Shown: positions 49,877 to 58,926, counted from the stretch's first letter. The stretch: 64,000 nt of DNA from WVYX01 sp039592335 (GCA_039592335.1 JBDHBX010000001.1:1-64000); one strand, 5' to 3'. Notes: generated by a model from the sequence alone, not told the origin. Translations and numbers: made by a program.

Positions 49877-50581
49877 TCACCGCGCCGTCGCCGCGCCCAC
49901 GATCTCCGTCAACACCGGCTCCAGCACCACCCACACGCTCTCGGCGATCAGCTGCTGACCCTCGGCCGTCGGATGAAGCCCGTCGGCCTGGTTGAGCTCC
50001 GGCACCCCACCCACCCCGTCCAGCAGGAACGGGATGAGCACTGCCTCGTACTCGTCGGCCAGCTCGACGAACACCCGGCGGAACGCCCGGGTGTATGAAC
50101 GGCCCATGTTGGGCGGCGCCTCCATCCCCGCTATGACGAGGCAGGCCGCGGGATGGGCGGCGAGCGTTCGCTCGATGATCTCGCGCAGGTTGGCACGCAT
50201 CTGGTCCGTACCGAGCCCGCGCAGGCCGTCGTTGGCCCCGAGCTCGAGCACCAGGACGGCGACCGACTCCCGCAGCAGCCAGTCGATGCGGCGCAGTCCG
50301 CCCGCCGACGTTTCACCGCTGACCCCGGCGTTCACTGCACGGAATGGCAACCCGACCTCGTCGATACGCTCCTGGATGAGCGCGGGGTAGGCCTCCTCGG
50401 CTTCGAGTCCGAGTCCGGCGGTGAGGCTCGTTCCCAGGAAGAGCACGACGGACCGTTCGGCCGGCGTGCCCGTGGACGCCCGCGAGCGATCCTCCGCGGC
50501 GGTAGCGGCGCGCTCCTCGGAGGAAGAACCGCATGCCGCCAGCGACACACCGAGAATGAGGAACAGTATCTTTCGAGCCAT
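49877..50581 (-). CDS. tesA: GDSL/SGNH-type esterase lipoprotein (TesA-like)
   Basis: The 234-residue protein has a lipobox (S-L-A-A-C) and the SGNH hydrolase blocks: L-G-T-S-L-T-A-G-L-G (block I Ser), N-A-G-V-S-G-E-T-S (Gly), L-G-A-N-D-G-L-R-G (Asn) and D-G-L-H-P-T-A-E-G (Asp/His). It should be a periplasmic or membrane-tethered lysophospholipase/arylesterase. Its ATG (50581) overlaps the ATG of the divergent ABC ATPase by two bases. The tesA/ybbA/ybbP divergent order is also known from enterobacteria. Confidence 0.92.
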   Translation of the reverse strand: MARKILFLILGVSLAACGSSSEERAATAAEDRSRASTGTPAERSVVLFLGTSLTAGLGLEAEEAYPALIQERIDEVGLPFRAVNAGVSGETSAGGLRRIDWLLRESVAVLVLELGANDGLRGLGTDQMRANLREIIERTLAAHPAACLVIAGMEAPPNMGRSYTRAFRRVFVELADEYEAVLIPFLLDGVGGVPELNQADGLHPTAEGQQLIAESVWVVLEPVLTEIVGAATAR

Positions 50582-51260
50582 GATGATCATCGCCGAGCAC
50601 CTGGAACAAACATACATGAGCGGAGGCCATCCTCTCACGGTCCTCAAGGATGTGAGCCTCAGCGTCGATCCGCAGGGCTTCATCGCCATCGTGGGCCCTT
50701 CGGGAAGCGGTAAGACCACGTTGCTCGGCCTGCTGGCCGGGCTCGACCGCCCCAGTGCTGGCCGGGTGCAGCTCGACGGGCAGGACCTGGGTCCCCTGAG
50801 CGAGGACGAGCGCGCCCGCCTGCGCTCCGAGAAGGTGGGGTTCGTGTTCCAGACGTTCCAGCTCATTCCGACGCTCACGGCGCTCGAGAACGTGCTCGTC
50901 CCGGTGGAGCTCAGGCCCGGGGGCGTGGGTGACGACGGGGCCGAGGCCGAGGAGCGCGCTCGGGACCTGCTGGCGCGCGTGGGCCTCAGCGAACGCACCC
51001 ACCACTACCCGGTGCAGCTCTCGGGCGGCGAGCAACAGCGCGTGGCGCTGGCACGCGCCTTCGCCAACCAACCGAAGATCCTCTTCGCGGACGAGCCCAC
51101 CGGGAATCTGGACACCGAGACCGGGAAAGCGGTGGCCGATCTCCTGGTGGCCCTCAACACCGAGGCGCAGACCACCCTCGTGCTGGTGACCCACGATCAG
51201 GAGCTCGCCGGACGCGCCCACCGCATCGTGCGGCTCTCCGGCGGCACCATCATCGCGTGA
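50580..51260 (+). CDS. ybbA: ABC transporter ATPase (YbbA/LolD-type)
   Basis: The 226-residue ATPase of the MacB/LolD superfamily has Walker A G-P-S-G-S-G-K-T-T, signature L-S-G-G-E-Q-Q-R-V-A-L-A-R-A-F, Walker B I-L-F-A-D-E-P-T-G-N-L-D and H-switch T-H-D. It serves the FtsX-like permease that follows (GTGA overlap). ATG 50580 is used; the next ATG (50583) is equivalent. Confidence 0.93.
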   Translation: MMIIAEHLEQTYMSGGHPLTVLKDVSLSVDPQGFIAIVGPSGSGKTTLLGLLAGLDRPSAGRVQLDGQDLGPLSEDERARLRSEKVGFVFQTFQLIPTLTALENVLVPVELRPGGVGDDGAEAEERARDLLARVGLSERTHHYPVQLSGGEQQRVALARAFANQPKILFADEPTGNLDTETGKAVADLLVALNTEAQTTLVLVTHDQELAGRAHRIVRLSGGTIIA

Positions 51261-53818
51261 GGCTGCCCTTCGTCCTGCGGATGGCCCTGCGGGAGAGCCG
51301 AGCCGCGTGGCGCAGAATCGCACTGTACACCGGCGCGATCACGCTGGGGGTCGCCGCGCTCGTGGCGATCAACTCCTTCCGGGCGGACGTGATTGCGGGC
51401 GTGCACGCGGAGGCGCGCGTCCTGTTAGGCGCCGACCTAGAGATGTTCAGCCGGCAGCCGTTCCCTCCGGAGATCCAGCAGGCACTCGACTCGGCCGCGC
51501 AGACGGGAACACCCATCTCGTATGCCACCCACTTCGCCTCGATGGCGCTGGCGCCTCGCACGGGGCTCACCCGGCTCGTCAACGTGCGGGCCATGATGGG
51601 CGGCTATCCGTACTACGGGAGGATCGAGACCGAGCCCGCGGCTGCGTGGTCACAGCTGGGAACGGGACGCCACGCGCTGGTCGACCCGGGAGTGCTGGTG
51701 TACCTCGACGCGCGGGTGGGGGACACACTGCGCGTGGGACAGGCGGCGTTCGTGATCGGCGGCGTGGTCACCAAGGTGCCGGGCGACATCGGCCTCCGTA
51801 CGGCGATCGGGCCCAGCGTCTACATCCCGCGCGCGTACGTGGAGGAGACCGGACTCATCCAGTTCGGCAGCCTGGTGCGGTACTTGGCGTACCTCCAGAT
51901 CCCCGACATCGAGCAGCTCGAAGGTTTCCTCGATACCTGGGGCGAGCGGATGCGCGATCTACGCGTCGGCTACGACACCGTGGAGGAGCGCGAGGAGGAG
52001 TGGGCGGAGTCACTCGATGCGCTCGCGCGCTTCCTCGGCCTGGTGGGATTGATCGCTCTGCTGCTGGGCGGCATTGGCGTGGCGAGCGCGGTCCACGTGT
52101 TCGTGAAGCGCCGCCTCGACACCGTGGCCGTGTTGCGCTGCCTCGGTGCCTCGCAGCGCACGGTGTTCTCGGTCTATCTGGTGCAGGCCGCGCTCATGGG
52201 AGCGCTCGGGTCCCTGGTCGGCGTCGCGCTGGGCCTCGTGGTGCAGTGGAGCCTCCCCGGAGTGCTGGAGGACTTCCTCCCCCTCGACATCTCGCCGGTA
52301 CTGCACGCGGGCCCCGTGCTCACCGGACTCGGCATCGGGATCTGGGTGGCGGTGCTGTTCGGACTGCTGCCACTGCTCACCGTGCGCGACGTGGCGCCGC
52401 TCCAGGCACTGCGCCGCGCGTACGACACCCCCCCCGCAAGGCGGGATCCGGCGCGTCTGCTCACCTATGCGGCCCTCGCGCTCACCGCGGTCGGGCTGAG
52501 CGTCTCGCAGGCACCCGGGCTCGCGGCGGGTCTCGCCTTTGCGGCCGCGATCGCCATCACGACGGGAGCGCTGTGGCTGGTGGCCAAGGGCCTCACACGC
52601 GCCACGCGCCGCTTCTTCCCGCGCCGCGCGCCCTACGTGGTGCGGCAGGGGGTGGCGAACCTGTTCCGTCCGCACAACCAGACCGTGTCCGTCATCCTCA
52701 CCGTGGGGTTCGGCCTCTATCTCCTCGGAAGCCTGCAGGTCGTGCAGCGCAATCTGCTCGATCAGTTCGCTTTCGACGTGCGCCCCGACCGGCCCAACCT
52801 CGTGATCTTCGACATCCAACTGGACCAGCGAGAGGGCGTAGCGAGCCTGCTGCGGGAGCGGGGACTCGGCACGCAGGAGTTCACCCCCATCGTGCCGGCG
52901 CGCATCGCGGCGCTGAACGACCACTCGGTGAGCGAGCTGCTCGACGACACGACCGGAGCGGGGCCCAGCCGCTGGGCGCTCAGGCGGGAATACCGCAACA
53001 CCTACCGCGACACCCTCGTCTCGTCCGAGGAGCTGACCGCGGGCGCGTGGTGGGAAGAGCCCCGCCCGGAGGCGGCGCCGGGGGCCGAGCCGCCGTTGCC
53101 GCGGATCTCCCTCGAGCTGGATGTGGCCGACGAGCTGCAAGTGGAGGTGGGCGACCGGATCACGTGGGACGTACAGGGCGTGCGGCTGGAGACGGAGATC
53201 GCCAGCCTGCGGCGCGTGGACTGGGCGCGGTTCGAGCCAAACTTCTTCGCGGTGTTCGAGCCGGGGGTGCTGGAGAGCGCGCCGCAAATCTTCGTCACGC
53301 TGGGCCGCGTCGAGGGCGATGCCCGCCGCGCCGAGGTGCAGCGCGACCTCGTACAGCGCTACCCGAACATCTCCGCGCTGGATCTCTCCCTCGTGCAAGA
53401 GACGATCGACACCATCCTCGGCAGCGTGGCCGTCGCCGTGCGGTTCATGGCGCTGTTCTCGATTGCCAGCGGGATGATCGTGCTGATTGGCGCCATCGGC
53501 ACGTCGCGCTACCAGCGGCTGCGCGAGAGCGTGCTGCTCAAGACGATCGGCGCCCGCACGCCACAGGTGACGCGCATCCTCGCCACGGAATATCTGGCGC
53601 TCGGCACGCTGGCGGCGCTGACCGGCCTGCTGCTTTCGGCCGTGGCCGGCTGGGCGCTCGTTACCTTCTTCTTCGAGATGACGTTCCGGCTGCCGCTGCT
53701 GCCGCTGCTGGGGCTGGGGCTCGCGACGGTAGCGATCACGATCCTGGTGGGACTGCTGTCCAGCCGCGACGTCATGCGCCGTGCCCCGCTGGCCGTGATG
53801 CGGGAGATTACGGAGTAG
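51257..53818 (+). CDS. ybbP: FtsX/YbbP-type ABC permease
   Basis: The 853-residue permease has the duplicated FtsX architecture: N-terminal helix and MacB-type periplasmic domain, three helices (about 260-400), further helices, a second large periplasmic region (about 510-690), and three C-terminal helices. Conserved features include T-V-A-V-L-R-C-L-G-A-S and its second-half counterpart E-S-V-L-L-K-T-I-G-A-R. Such YbbAP systems extrude hydrophobic or envelope substrates with TesA. GTG 51257 overlaps the ATPase stop. The final codons (A-P-L-A-V-M-R-E-I-T-E) recur as a pseudogene fragment at 55020. Confidence 0.92.
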   Translation: MRLPFVLRMALRESRAAWRRIALYTGAITLGVAALVAINSFRADVIAGVHAEARVLLGADLEMFSRQPFPPEIQQALDSAAQTGTPISYATHFASMALAPRTGLTRLVNVRAMMGGYPYYGRIETEPAAAWSQLGTGRHALVDPGVLVYLDARVGDTLRVGQAAFVIGGVVTKVPGDIGLRTAIGPSVYIPRAYVEETGLIQFGSLVRYLAYLQIPDIEQLEGFLDTWGERMRDLRVGYDTVEEREEEWAESLDALARFLGLVGLIALLLGGIGVASAVHVFVKRRLDTVAVLRCLGASQRTVFSVYLVQAALMGALGSLVGVALGLVVQWSLPGVLEDFLPLDISPVLHAGPVLTGLGIGIWVAVLFGLLPLLTVRDVAPLQALRRAYDTPPARRDPARLLTYAALALTAVGLSVSQAPGLAAGLAFAAAIAITTGALWLVAKGLTRATRRFFPRRAPYVVRQGVANLFRPHNQTVSVILTVGFGLYLLGSLQVVQRNLLDQFAFDVRPDRPNLVIFDIQLDQREGVASLLRERGLGTQEFTPIVPARIAALNDHSVSELLDDTTGAGPSRWALRREYRNTYRDTLVSSEELTAGAWWEEPRPEAAPGAEPPLPRISLELDVADELQVEVGDRITWDVQGVRLETEIASLRRVDWARFEPNFFAVFEPGVLESAPQIFVTLGRVEGDARRAEVQRDLVQRYPNISALDLSLVQETIDTILGSVAVAVRFMALFSIASGMIVLIGAIGTSRYQRLRESVLLKTIGARTPQVTRILATEYLALGTLAALTGLLLSAVAGWALVTFFFEMTFRLPLLPLLGLGLATVAITILVGLLSSRDVMRRAPLAVMREITE

Positions 53819-53876
53819 GGGACGCCAGGCGCTCCGCCACAGTATTGCGGGAACCAGTGTCTCCCGCCAAAGACAA

Positions 53877-53906
53877 GAGGGGCGACGCCTGCTTGCGTCG
53901 CCCCTC
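53877..53906. terminator. Bidirectional hairpin between convergent genes
   Basis: A perfect 12-bp stem GAGGGGCGACGC/GCGTCGCCCCTC (53877-53888 and 53895-53906, loop CTGCTT) lies between the permease stop (53818) and the stop of the minus-strand lipoprotein (53932). No T-tract on either side. Confidence 0.55.
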
Positions 53907-53931
53907 ACTGGAGCCGAAGGGCTCCACCCAG

Positions 53932-54861
53932 TTACGGAATGTCCGGGAAGTTCGTGGCGTTGGCGAGGGCGGCGTAGAGATCCTGCAAGTCCGAAGTCGC
54001 CGTCACGAGCCCCGGCGGCATGAAGCCTGGCTCTCCGAACTTCGCCTTGAACCACAACTCATTCGGCTTGTCCCGCACGAACTCCCCGAGGCTGCGACCG
54101 CCGATGTTGTGGGCCGTGCCATCGGCACCATGGCAACCGACGGAGCAGGTCGCGGCATACAGGGCATTCCCGGCAGTTTCGTCCCCCAGGGCGCCGATGT
54201 TGGTGTAGGTGATGGTCGGCGTAACCAACGTGTCCGGATCGGCGGAGACGTCCACATACATCGCCGGACCGCTCACCTCGATGTCATACAGCAGCGACGG
54301 CTCGACCCACTCCTCGCGCATGAACTTCACGAGGTTCCAGGTCTGCGCCGTCGTGAGCTCCACCGAATAATCGGGGTGCGTGTTGTCGGAGGCGTCGATG
54401 TCGCGGGCCCCGGAGTGCCCGATGAGGTCAAACAGCTCCTGGAAACCCGCCTGCAGAGCGGTGCTCCGCAGGTTCACCGACGACACATCGGGGCGGCCCG
54501 CATTCAGGGTGCTCTGCCCCGTCCGATTGGCATACGAGGCCGCGTTTCCCTGGCCATCCCAGGCGTGACACGCCTTGCAACGGTAGAAGTCCGCGGGCGC
54601 GGTGGTGGTGGGCTGCGTACCGCTTCCTGCCGCGTCGGTGGTCCACCACTTGCCATACGCGGCACCGCCGGTGATTCCGTTGGCAGCCGTGTACCCTGCA
54701 GGCGGCGGCCCTGGGAAGTCGACACCGTCAGCGCCGTCGGCGCCGGCGGCGCCGTCCGCACCGTCCGCTCCTGCCGGGCCGGCGGCCCCCTGCGGCCCTT
54801 CACATCCCGCAACAGCAAACAGCAAGAAGAATACTAGGAGATAGAACCGTTTCACCCTCAT
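53932..54861 (-). CDS. Lipoprotein with collagen-like stalk and diheme cytochrome c domain
   Basis: The 309-residue protein has a lipobox (A-V-A-G-C, Cys20) followed by eight G-X-Y triplets (residues 22-45, GPQ GAA GPA GAD GAD GAA GAD GAD). A cytochrome c region follows with CKACH (95-99) and an atypical C-S-V-G-C-H (C239, C243, H244: CX3CH). The last third resembles a class I fold with a P-G-F-M-P-P-G methionine-ligand loop. Collagen-like stalks occur in surface and spore proteins; linked to a heme domain on a lipid anchor they would act as an extended tether. It is separated from the main cytochrome cluster by 20 kb. Confidence 0.85.
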   Translation of the reverse strand: MRVKRFYLLVFFLLFAVAGCEGPQGAAGPAGADGADGAAGADGADGVDFPGPPPAGYTAANGITGGAAYGKWWTTDAAGSGTQPTTTAPADFYRCKACHAWDGQGNAASYANRTGQSTLNAGRPDVSSVNLRSTALQAGFQELFDLIGHSGARDIDASDNTHPDYSVELTTAQTWNLVKFMREEWVEPSLLYDIEVSGPAMYVDVSADPDTLVTPTITYTNIGALGDETAGNALYAATCSVGCHGADGTAHNIGGRSLGEFVRDKPNELWFKAKFGEPGFMPPGLVTATSDLQDLYAALANATNFPDIP

Positions 54862-54944
54862 CGGAGCCCCCTTCGCGGCACGTGGCGGTTCCCCCCCCCA
54901 ATCCCAACACCACACTCGCGCCAAATAACACCGAGTTTGTAAGT

Positions 54945-54974
54945 AATATATGAATATTCGATGAAGTTTGTCGG
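54945..54974 (-). promoter_or_regulatory. Possible promoter of collagen-stalk cytochrome gene
   Basis: On the minus strand CCGACA (54969-54974) and TATATT (54945-54950) are spaced by 18 bp in an AT-rich island about 85 bp upstream of the ATG at 54861. Confidence 0.35.
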
Positions 54975-55019
54975 GCAGCGCACCCCGACCATAAAGGAGT
55001 AAATCGCTCGGAATTCACC

Positions 55020-55082
55020 CTCGCCGACCGCAGGGTGTTGCGCAGCGCCCCGATGGCGGTGATGTGGGAGATCACGGAGTAG
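55020..55082 (+). pseudogene. 3'-end remnant of a second FtsX/YbbP-type permease gene
   Basis: Reading plus strand from 55020 to the TAG at 55080-55082 gives L-A-D-R-R-V-L-R-S-A-P-M-A-V-M-W-E-I-T-E, which matches the C terminus of the permease ending at 53818 (L-S-S-R-D-V-M-R-R-A-P-L-A-V-M-R-E-I-T-E) at about 13 of 20 positions, including the stop position. Upstream of 55011 homology vanishes, so only a fragment remains. It sits in the same orientation 1.2 kb downstream of the intact gene. Confidence 0.7.
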
Positions 55083-55388
55083 GGACGGGCGGTACGGCGG
55101 TAGGAACCAGCGTGGCAACGGTCGCGTGGGAGGAAGCGATGGCAGCGTCCCACCGGAGCGGACCTTGGCGGCGGCAAGTGGTTGGGCGAGGCCGGGGTCC
55201 TGCCGGAGCGAACCTCAGCGCAGAATGGACCGGGGGCCCAACGGTCGCCGGCACTTGTGACCGGGGGAGCCTGAGGTGCAGCGGAGTCCTAACCGCGGTG
55301 CAGTTCGCGGAGGTAGGGCCCCGGGCCGAGCGCTGAGCTCACGCAGGCCGGCAGTGCGCGAAGGTGGGCGCCCGGCCGAGCGCCGAGG
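55083..55388. repeat. Dispersed palindromic intergenic repeat, locus 3
   Basis: This gene-free stretch holds an arm at 55186-55221 (GCGAGGCCGGGGTCCTGCCG onward), and two near-tandem copies of the opposite arm at 55301-55337 and 55352-55387. The arms match the locus at 40.5 kb with about 90 percent identity by eye. The stretch begins immediately after the permease remnant. Nothing else is seen in the 54862-55388 interval besides the promoter-like island and remnant. Confidence 0.65.
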
Positions 55389-58300
55389 CTAGCCCGCCTC
55401 GTCCCTCCGCAGCTCGATCACCGCCTCGTGGATGCGCGATGCCAGCTCCCGCTCCTCGCGTAGCGCGGCGATGATCGCCTCGGCCTCCTTAGTCTGATAC
55501 GTGAGCTGATTCGCCTTCTCGATGGCGTGATCCACGACCGCCTTCTGCCCCCGCAGCGTCTCGAGGCTCGATCGCACGTCCCCCAGCAGCGTGTCGAGCT
55601 TGGCGAGACGCTCCTCGGCCTGCGTGACACGCGCCCAGCGCTCGTCCACCGAGGCCGAGAGCCCATCCACCTGCCGGGCCCGTTGCAGCACACTCTCCAG
55701 AGCGGCGCGGGTGTCCTCCACCTCCTGCCGGGCGGCGGTCACCCCTCGCACGTGGGCCACGGTCTGTTCGGCGGTCTCGAAGATCGTGCTCAGCTCGCGG
55801 CGCACCGCGTCGACGCTCTCCTGACGGGAGGCCAGCGCGTTCATTGCGGCCGCCACGTCCCGCTCCATCTGCTCCAGCTGCGCGATCTTCTCCTCGAACT
55901 GGGTCACCCGCTTGTCGGCGAACCGCAGAGCGCCGGCTCGTGACTCGAGCTGCTCGGCGAGGTCGCTCACCCGCGCCGCCTGCGACTGCGCCGCCGCCAA
56001 CGCGTTGCTCAGCCTCTTGCTCTCCTCTTCCAGCGCCTGCACGGCAGCGGCGGCGTCCTGCCGCAGCGCCGACACATGCTCGAGCTGGGCAGCGGCCTGC
56101 TGCAATGCCCGTTCCCGCTCCTCGATCTGGCGACCCACGCTATCCACGCGCTCGGCGAGGGCCTGCAGCTCCACAGCCCGCGCCGCGGCGTCGTCGACCC
56201 CGATCTGGAGATCTCCCATCCGCTGCTCGGCACCCTCGAGCTGCCCTGCCACGGCATCCATGCGGGTCTCGAACTGCCCGACCTCCTCGTCGCGCCGGGC
56301 CACCGACTCGAAGCGGCGGTCGGCGTCGTCCAGACGCTGGCGCAGGGCGTCACTGCGGACCTCCAGATCCGCAAACGCGCTGCGGCGCTCCTCGAGCGAC
56401 GTCATGCGCGCGTCCAGCTCGTTGCTCAGGTTGCCGAGGCCGTCGAACCGCTCCTGGAGCTGGGCCACGAACGCCTCACGGTTCTGCAGGTGTTCGACCT
56501 TCTCGAGCGCGTCGCTCGCCAGGACCCGCACGCGCTCGACCGCCTGTGCCGCCCCGTCGAGCTCCGTAACCTTGTGGCGCAGCTCATTCACTCGCTGGTC
56601 CGCTTCGGTCAGCCACCGGCGACTCTCCGCCTGGGTGGCGAGCCCATCCTCCACCTCGTCGCGCGCGGCATGGAGCCGTGCGGTCGCGTCGCGCACCGCC
56701 TCACCCGACGCCTTGAGCTCCGCGACCTCGCGGCCGAGCTCCGCCATGGCCGGCTGCGACGCCTCAAGACGCTCCATGCGCTCCGCCACCTCCTGCCCCG
56801 CTGCCTCAATCCGCTCCAGGGCGGCGGCCACGGTGCGAGCCCGCTCGCCGTGCTCCTCCACCCGACTCACCTCGGAGACGAGCGTCGTGAGGCGCGCCGC
56901 CAGCTCATCCGACTTGCTTTGGGCCTGCGCTATCGCCTGTCCCGCCTGTTCCATCTGCTGGAAGCGCGACTCGAGCTCGGTGAGCGTCGAGCGCAACTCG
57001 GTTACCTGCCGGCTGGTGGCCTCCAATCCCTCGCGGTCCAGCTTGAGTCGATCCACACCCTCGCGCACATCGGACTTCAGCGACGACAACTGGGACGCAA
57101 GCTGCTCCGCCTCCTGTCGCGCCGCCGCATCCTGTGTCTTGGTCATCTCAATGCGCTGCGTCGTCCGTCCGACGAGCTGCTCCAGATCTGCCAGGCTGTC
57201 CTGCGTCTTCTTGATGAGCTTGGAGTCTTCCTGGAGCTTCGTGAGCCGGGAGTCCAGGTCCCACACGAGGTCGTCCAGTCGCGCCGCCTGCGCCGCCGCC
57301 CGGTCCACCACCTCCCGCTGGCTCTCCAGGGTCCGGGTCTTGTGCAGCACATGATCGGAGAGGGTGCTCAAACCCTGGAGCTGCTCCTCGGTACGCGCGG
57401 TGCGCTGCTCCACCTTCGCTACCTGGGCGAGGCCGGCCTCCATTGTCGCGAGGCGCGCCTCGGCTCCGTCCACGTCCTGCTTGAGCCGCGCGGCCGCCTC
57501 CCGGGCCTGGTCGAAGCCGGCCTGCATGTCCCCCTGGTCGCGCCGCATTGCCTCCAGCACGTCGCGCGTCGCGGCGACGTCGTGGTTGTAGCTCAGGAAC
57601 CGCTCGCGCACCTCGTCTGCCTTGGCCCCGAGCTCGGCGATGGCACCCGAGGGCCCGCTCAACCGGGTCAACTCCTCCCGCAGGCGCGTCGCCTCCCGCA
57701 GCGAGGCACGTACGCTGTCGGCCACCCCGGACACGTCCGACAGATTCTTCGCCACCGCCTGCACGCCCTTGGCAGCCTGGGCACGGGCCTGCTCCAGCTC
57801 CTCGATCGCGCCGTCCAGCTGCTTCAGACGCCCGGCCAGGTCACTGAGGCCCGCCGCCTGCTCCCGCGCGGCGTCGAGGCGCTCAACGAGCTCCCGCTGT
57901 CGCTCCGCCGTCTCCGAGAGCTGCCGTTGCAGCGGTTCGACGTGTTCCGCCCGCGCGCGCGTGGCTTCCTGGAGTGACGAGCGCACGCCCTCGGCCACGC
58001 CCGAGACCTCTGCCAGATTCTCCGCCACTTCCCGCACGCCCTTGGCGGCCTGGGCTCGGGCCTGCTCCACCTCCCCGATCGCGCCGTCCAGCTGCTTCAG
58101 ACGCCCGGCCAGATCAGCCAGGTCCGCCGTCTGCTCTCGTGCTGCGTCGAGCCGTTGCGCCAGCTCCCGTTGCCGCTCGGCCGCCTCAGCCAGCTGCCGC
58201 TCCACCGCCGCCGCCGCCTCTGCCTGGCGCTCCGCTGCCGCCGCCATCTGTTGCTCGACCGACGCGGACTGCTGTGCCGAGGCCTGCGCCCGCTCCAGCA

Positions 58301-58415
58301 CGCTCTCGAGCTCCGTACGCTCCTCCTGGATGCGTTGCAGCAGGTGCTGCAGGACCTGGGGAAGCTCCTCGAGACTCGTCTCCGGTTTCGGCTGTTTCTT
58401 GAACAGGGCTGCCAT
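55389..58415 (-). CDS. Large coiled-coil protein
   Basis: The 1008-residue protein is almost entirely predicted alpha-helical coiled coil, with heptads rich in Leu, Ala, Glu, Arg and Gln and no transmembrane segment or signal peptide. Residues 72-153 and 163-244 are a direct duplication (offset 91 residues; shared blocks D-L-A-G-R-L-K-Q-L-D-G-A-I and E-Q-A-R-A-Q-A-A-K-G-V). There is no ATPase motif, so it is not SMC. ATG 58415 is selected over the earlier frame start because it begins a conserved-looking helix and follows a GGGA site. Likely a cytoskeletal, scaffold or filament-forming protein; function unknown. Confidence 0.82.
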   Translation of the reverse strand: MAALFKKQPKPETSLEELPQVLQHLLQRIQEERTELESVLERAQASAQQSASVEQQMAAAAERQAEAAAAVERQLAEAAERQRELAQRLDAAREQTADLADLAGRLKQLDGAIGEVEQARAQAAKGVREVAENLAEVSGVAEGVRSSLQEATRARAEHVEPLQRQLSETAERQRELVERLDAAREQAAGLSDLAGRLKQLDGAIEELEQARAQAAKGVQAVAKNLSDVSGVADSVRASLREATRLREELTRLSGPSGAIAELGAKADEVRERFLSYNHDVAATRDVLEAMRRDQGDMQAGFDQAREAAARLKQDVDGAEARLATMEAGLAQVAKVEQRTARTEEQLQGLSTLSDHVLHKTRTLESQREVVDRAAAQAARLDDLVWDLDSRLTKLQEDSKLIKKTQDSLADLEQLVGRTTQRIEMTKTQDAAARQEAEQLASQLSSLKSDVREGVDRLKLDREGLEATSRQVTELRSTLTELESRFQQMEQAGQAIAQAQSKSDELAARLTTLVSEVSRVEEHGERARTVAAALERIEAAGQEVAERMERLEASQPAMAELGREVAELKASGEAVRDATARLHAARDEVEDGLATQAESRRWLTEADQRVNELRHKVTELDGAAQAVERVRVLASDALEKVEHLQNREAFVAQLQERFDGLGNLSNELDARMTSLEERRSAFADLEVRSDALRQRLDDADRRFESVARRDEEVGQFETRMDAVAGQLEGAEQRMGDLQIGVDDAAARAVELQALAERVDSVGRQIEERERALQQAAAQLEHVSALRQDAAAAVQALEEESKRLSNALAAAQSQAARVSDLAEQLESRAGALRFADKRVTQFEEKIAQLEQMERDVAAAMNALASRQESVDAVRRELSTIFETAEQTVAHVRGVTAARQEVEDTRAALESVLQRARQVDGLSASVDERWARVTQAEERLAKLDTLLGDVRSSLETLRGQKAVVDHAIEKANQLTYQTKEAEAIIAALREERELASRIHEAVIELRRDEAG

Positions 58416-58533
58416 GGCGTCGTCCCGTGTGGGATGATGGGTGACAGGGGAAGTTTCGGGTCGAGTACGGAGATGGTCAATAGAGGAACGCGGCCCCTGG
58501 CGCTCATCCATGGCGGCCCTTTGATTTCACAGC

Positions 58534-58926
58534 ATGGCTGATCCGCTCAAGAAGCTCGTCGTCGTGGGGGACCGCGTGCTGATCGCGCCTGAGGAAGGCG
58601 AGGAGCGCACCAACGTGGGGCTGTACCTGCCGCCCACGGCGGTCGACCGCCAGGCCGTGCAGAGCGGCCGGATCATCGCTACCGGGCCGGGCACACCTCT
58701 CTCGGCGCCCACCGAGCTCGACGAGGAGCCGTGGAAGGCGATCGGTGGCGGGGAGCCGCGCTACGTGCCGATGCAGGCGCGCGTGGGTGACTTCGCACTG
58801 TTCTTCCGCAAGGCCGCAGTGGAGATCACGTTCGAGGACAAGCGCTACCTCGTCGTGCCCCAGGCCGCTATCCTCGTGCTGGTGCGCTCGGAGGAGCTCC
58901 CCAAGGAGCTGCTGGATCAGCTGTAA
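58534..58926 (+). CDS. GroES-like co-chaperonin
   Basis: The 130-residue protein is related to Cpn10: V-V-G-D-R-V-L-I-A-P near the start, the mobile-loop region (T-N-V-G-L-Y-L-P-P), G-x-I-I-A-T-G-P-G, V-G-D-F-A-L-F and E-I-T-F-E-D-K-R-Y-L-V-V. It is longer than the usual 95-100 residues, with an insertion around 60-80. No groEL is adjacent, so it is probably a secondary co-chaperonin rather than the GroEL-operon copy. Confidence 0.85.
   Translation: MADPLKKLVVVGDRVLIAPEEGEERTNVGLYLPPTAVDRQAVQSGRIIATGPGTPLSAPTELDEEPWKAIGGGEPRYVPMQARVGDFALFFRKAAVEITFEDKRYLVVPQAAILVLVRSEELPKELLDQL

Noticed and set aside
52010..54055. 681-codon minus-strand open frame opposite the permease
   Set aside because: Antisense shadow produced by high GC third positions; His/Arg/Gln-rich and featureless.
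51307..54837. 1176-codon plus-strand open frame overlapping the permease and the collagen-stalk cytochrome
   Set aside because: It is the shifted frame of ybbP running into antisense of the lipoprotein; composition is Arg/Gly/Ala-rich with no family features.
56076..57977. 633-codon plus-strand frame and another at 55912-57354 opposite the coiled-coil gene
   Set aside because: Both are antisense of heptad-repeat codons. The minus strand has a coherent coiled coil, start and operon logic.
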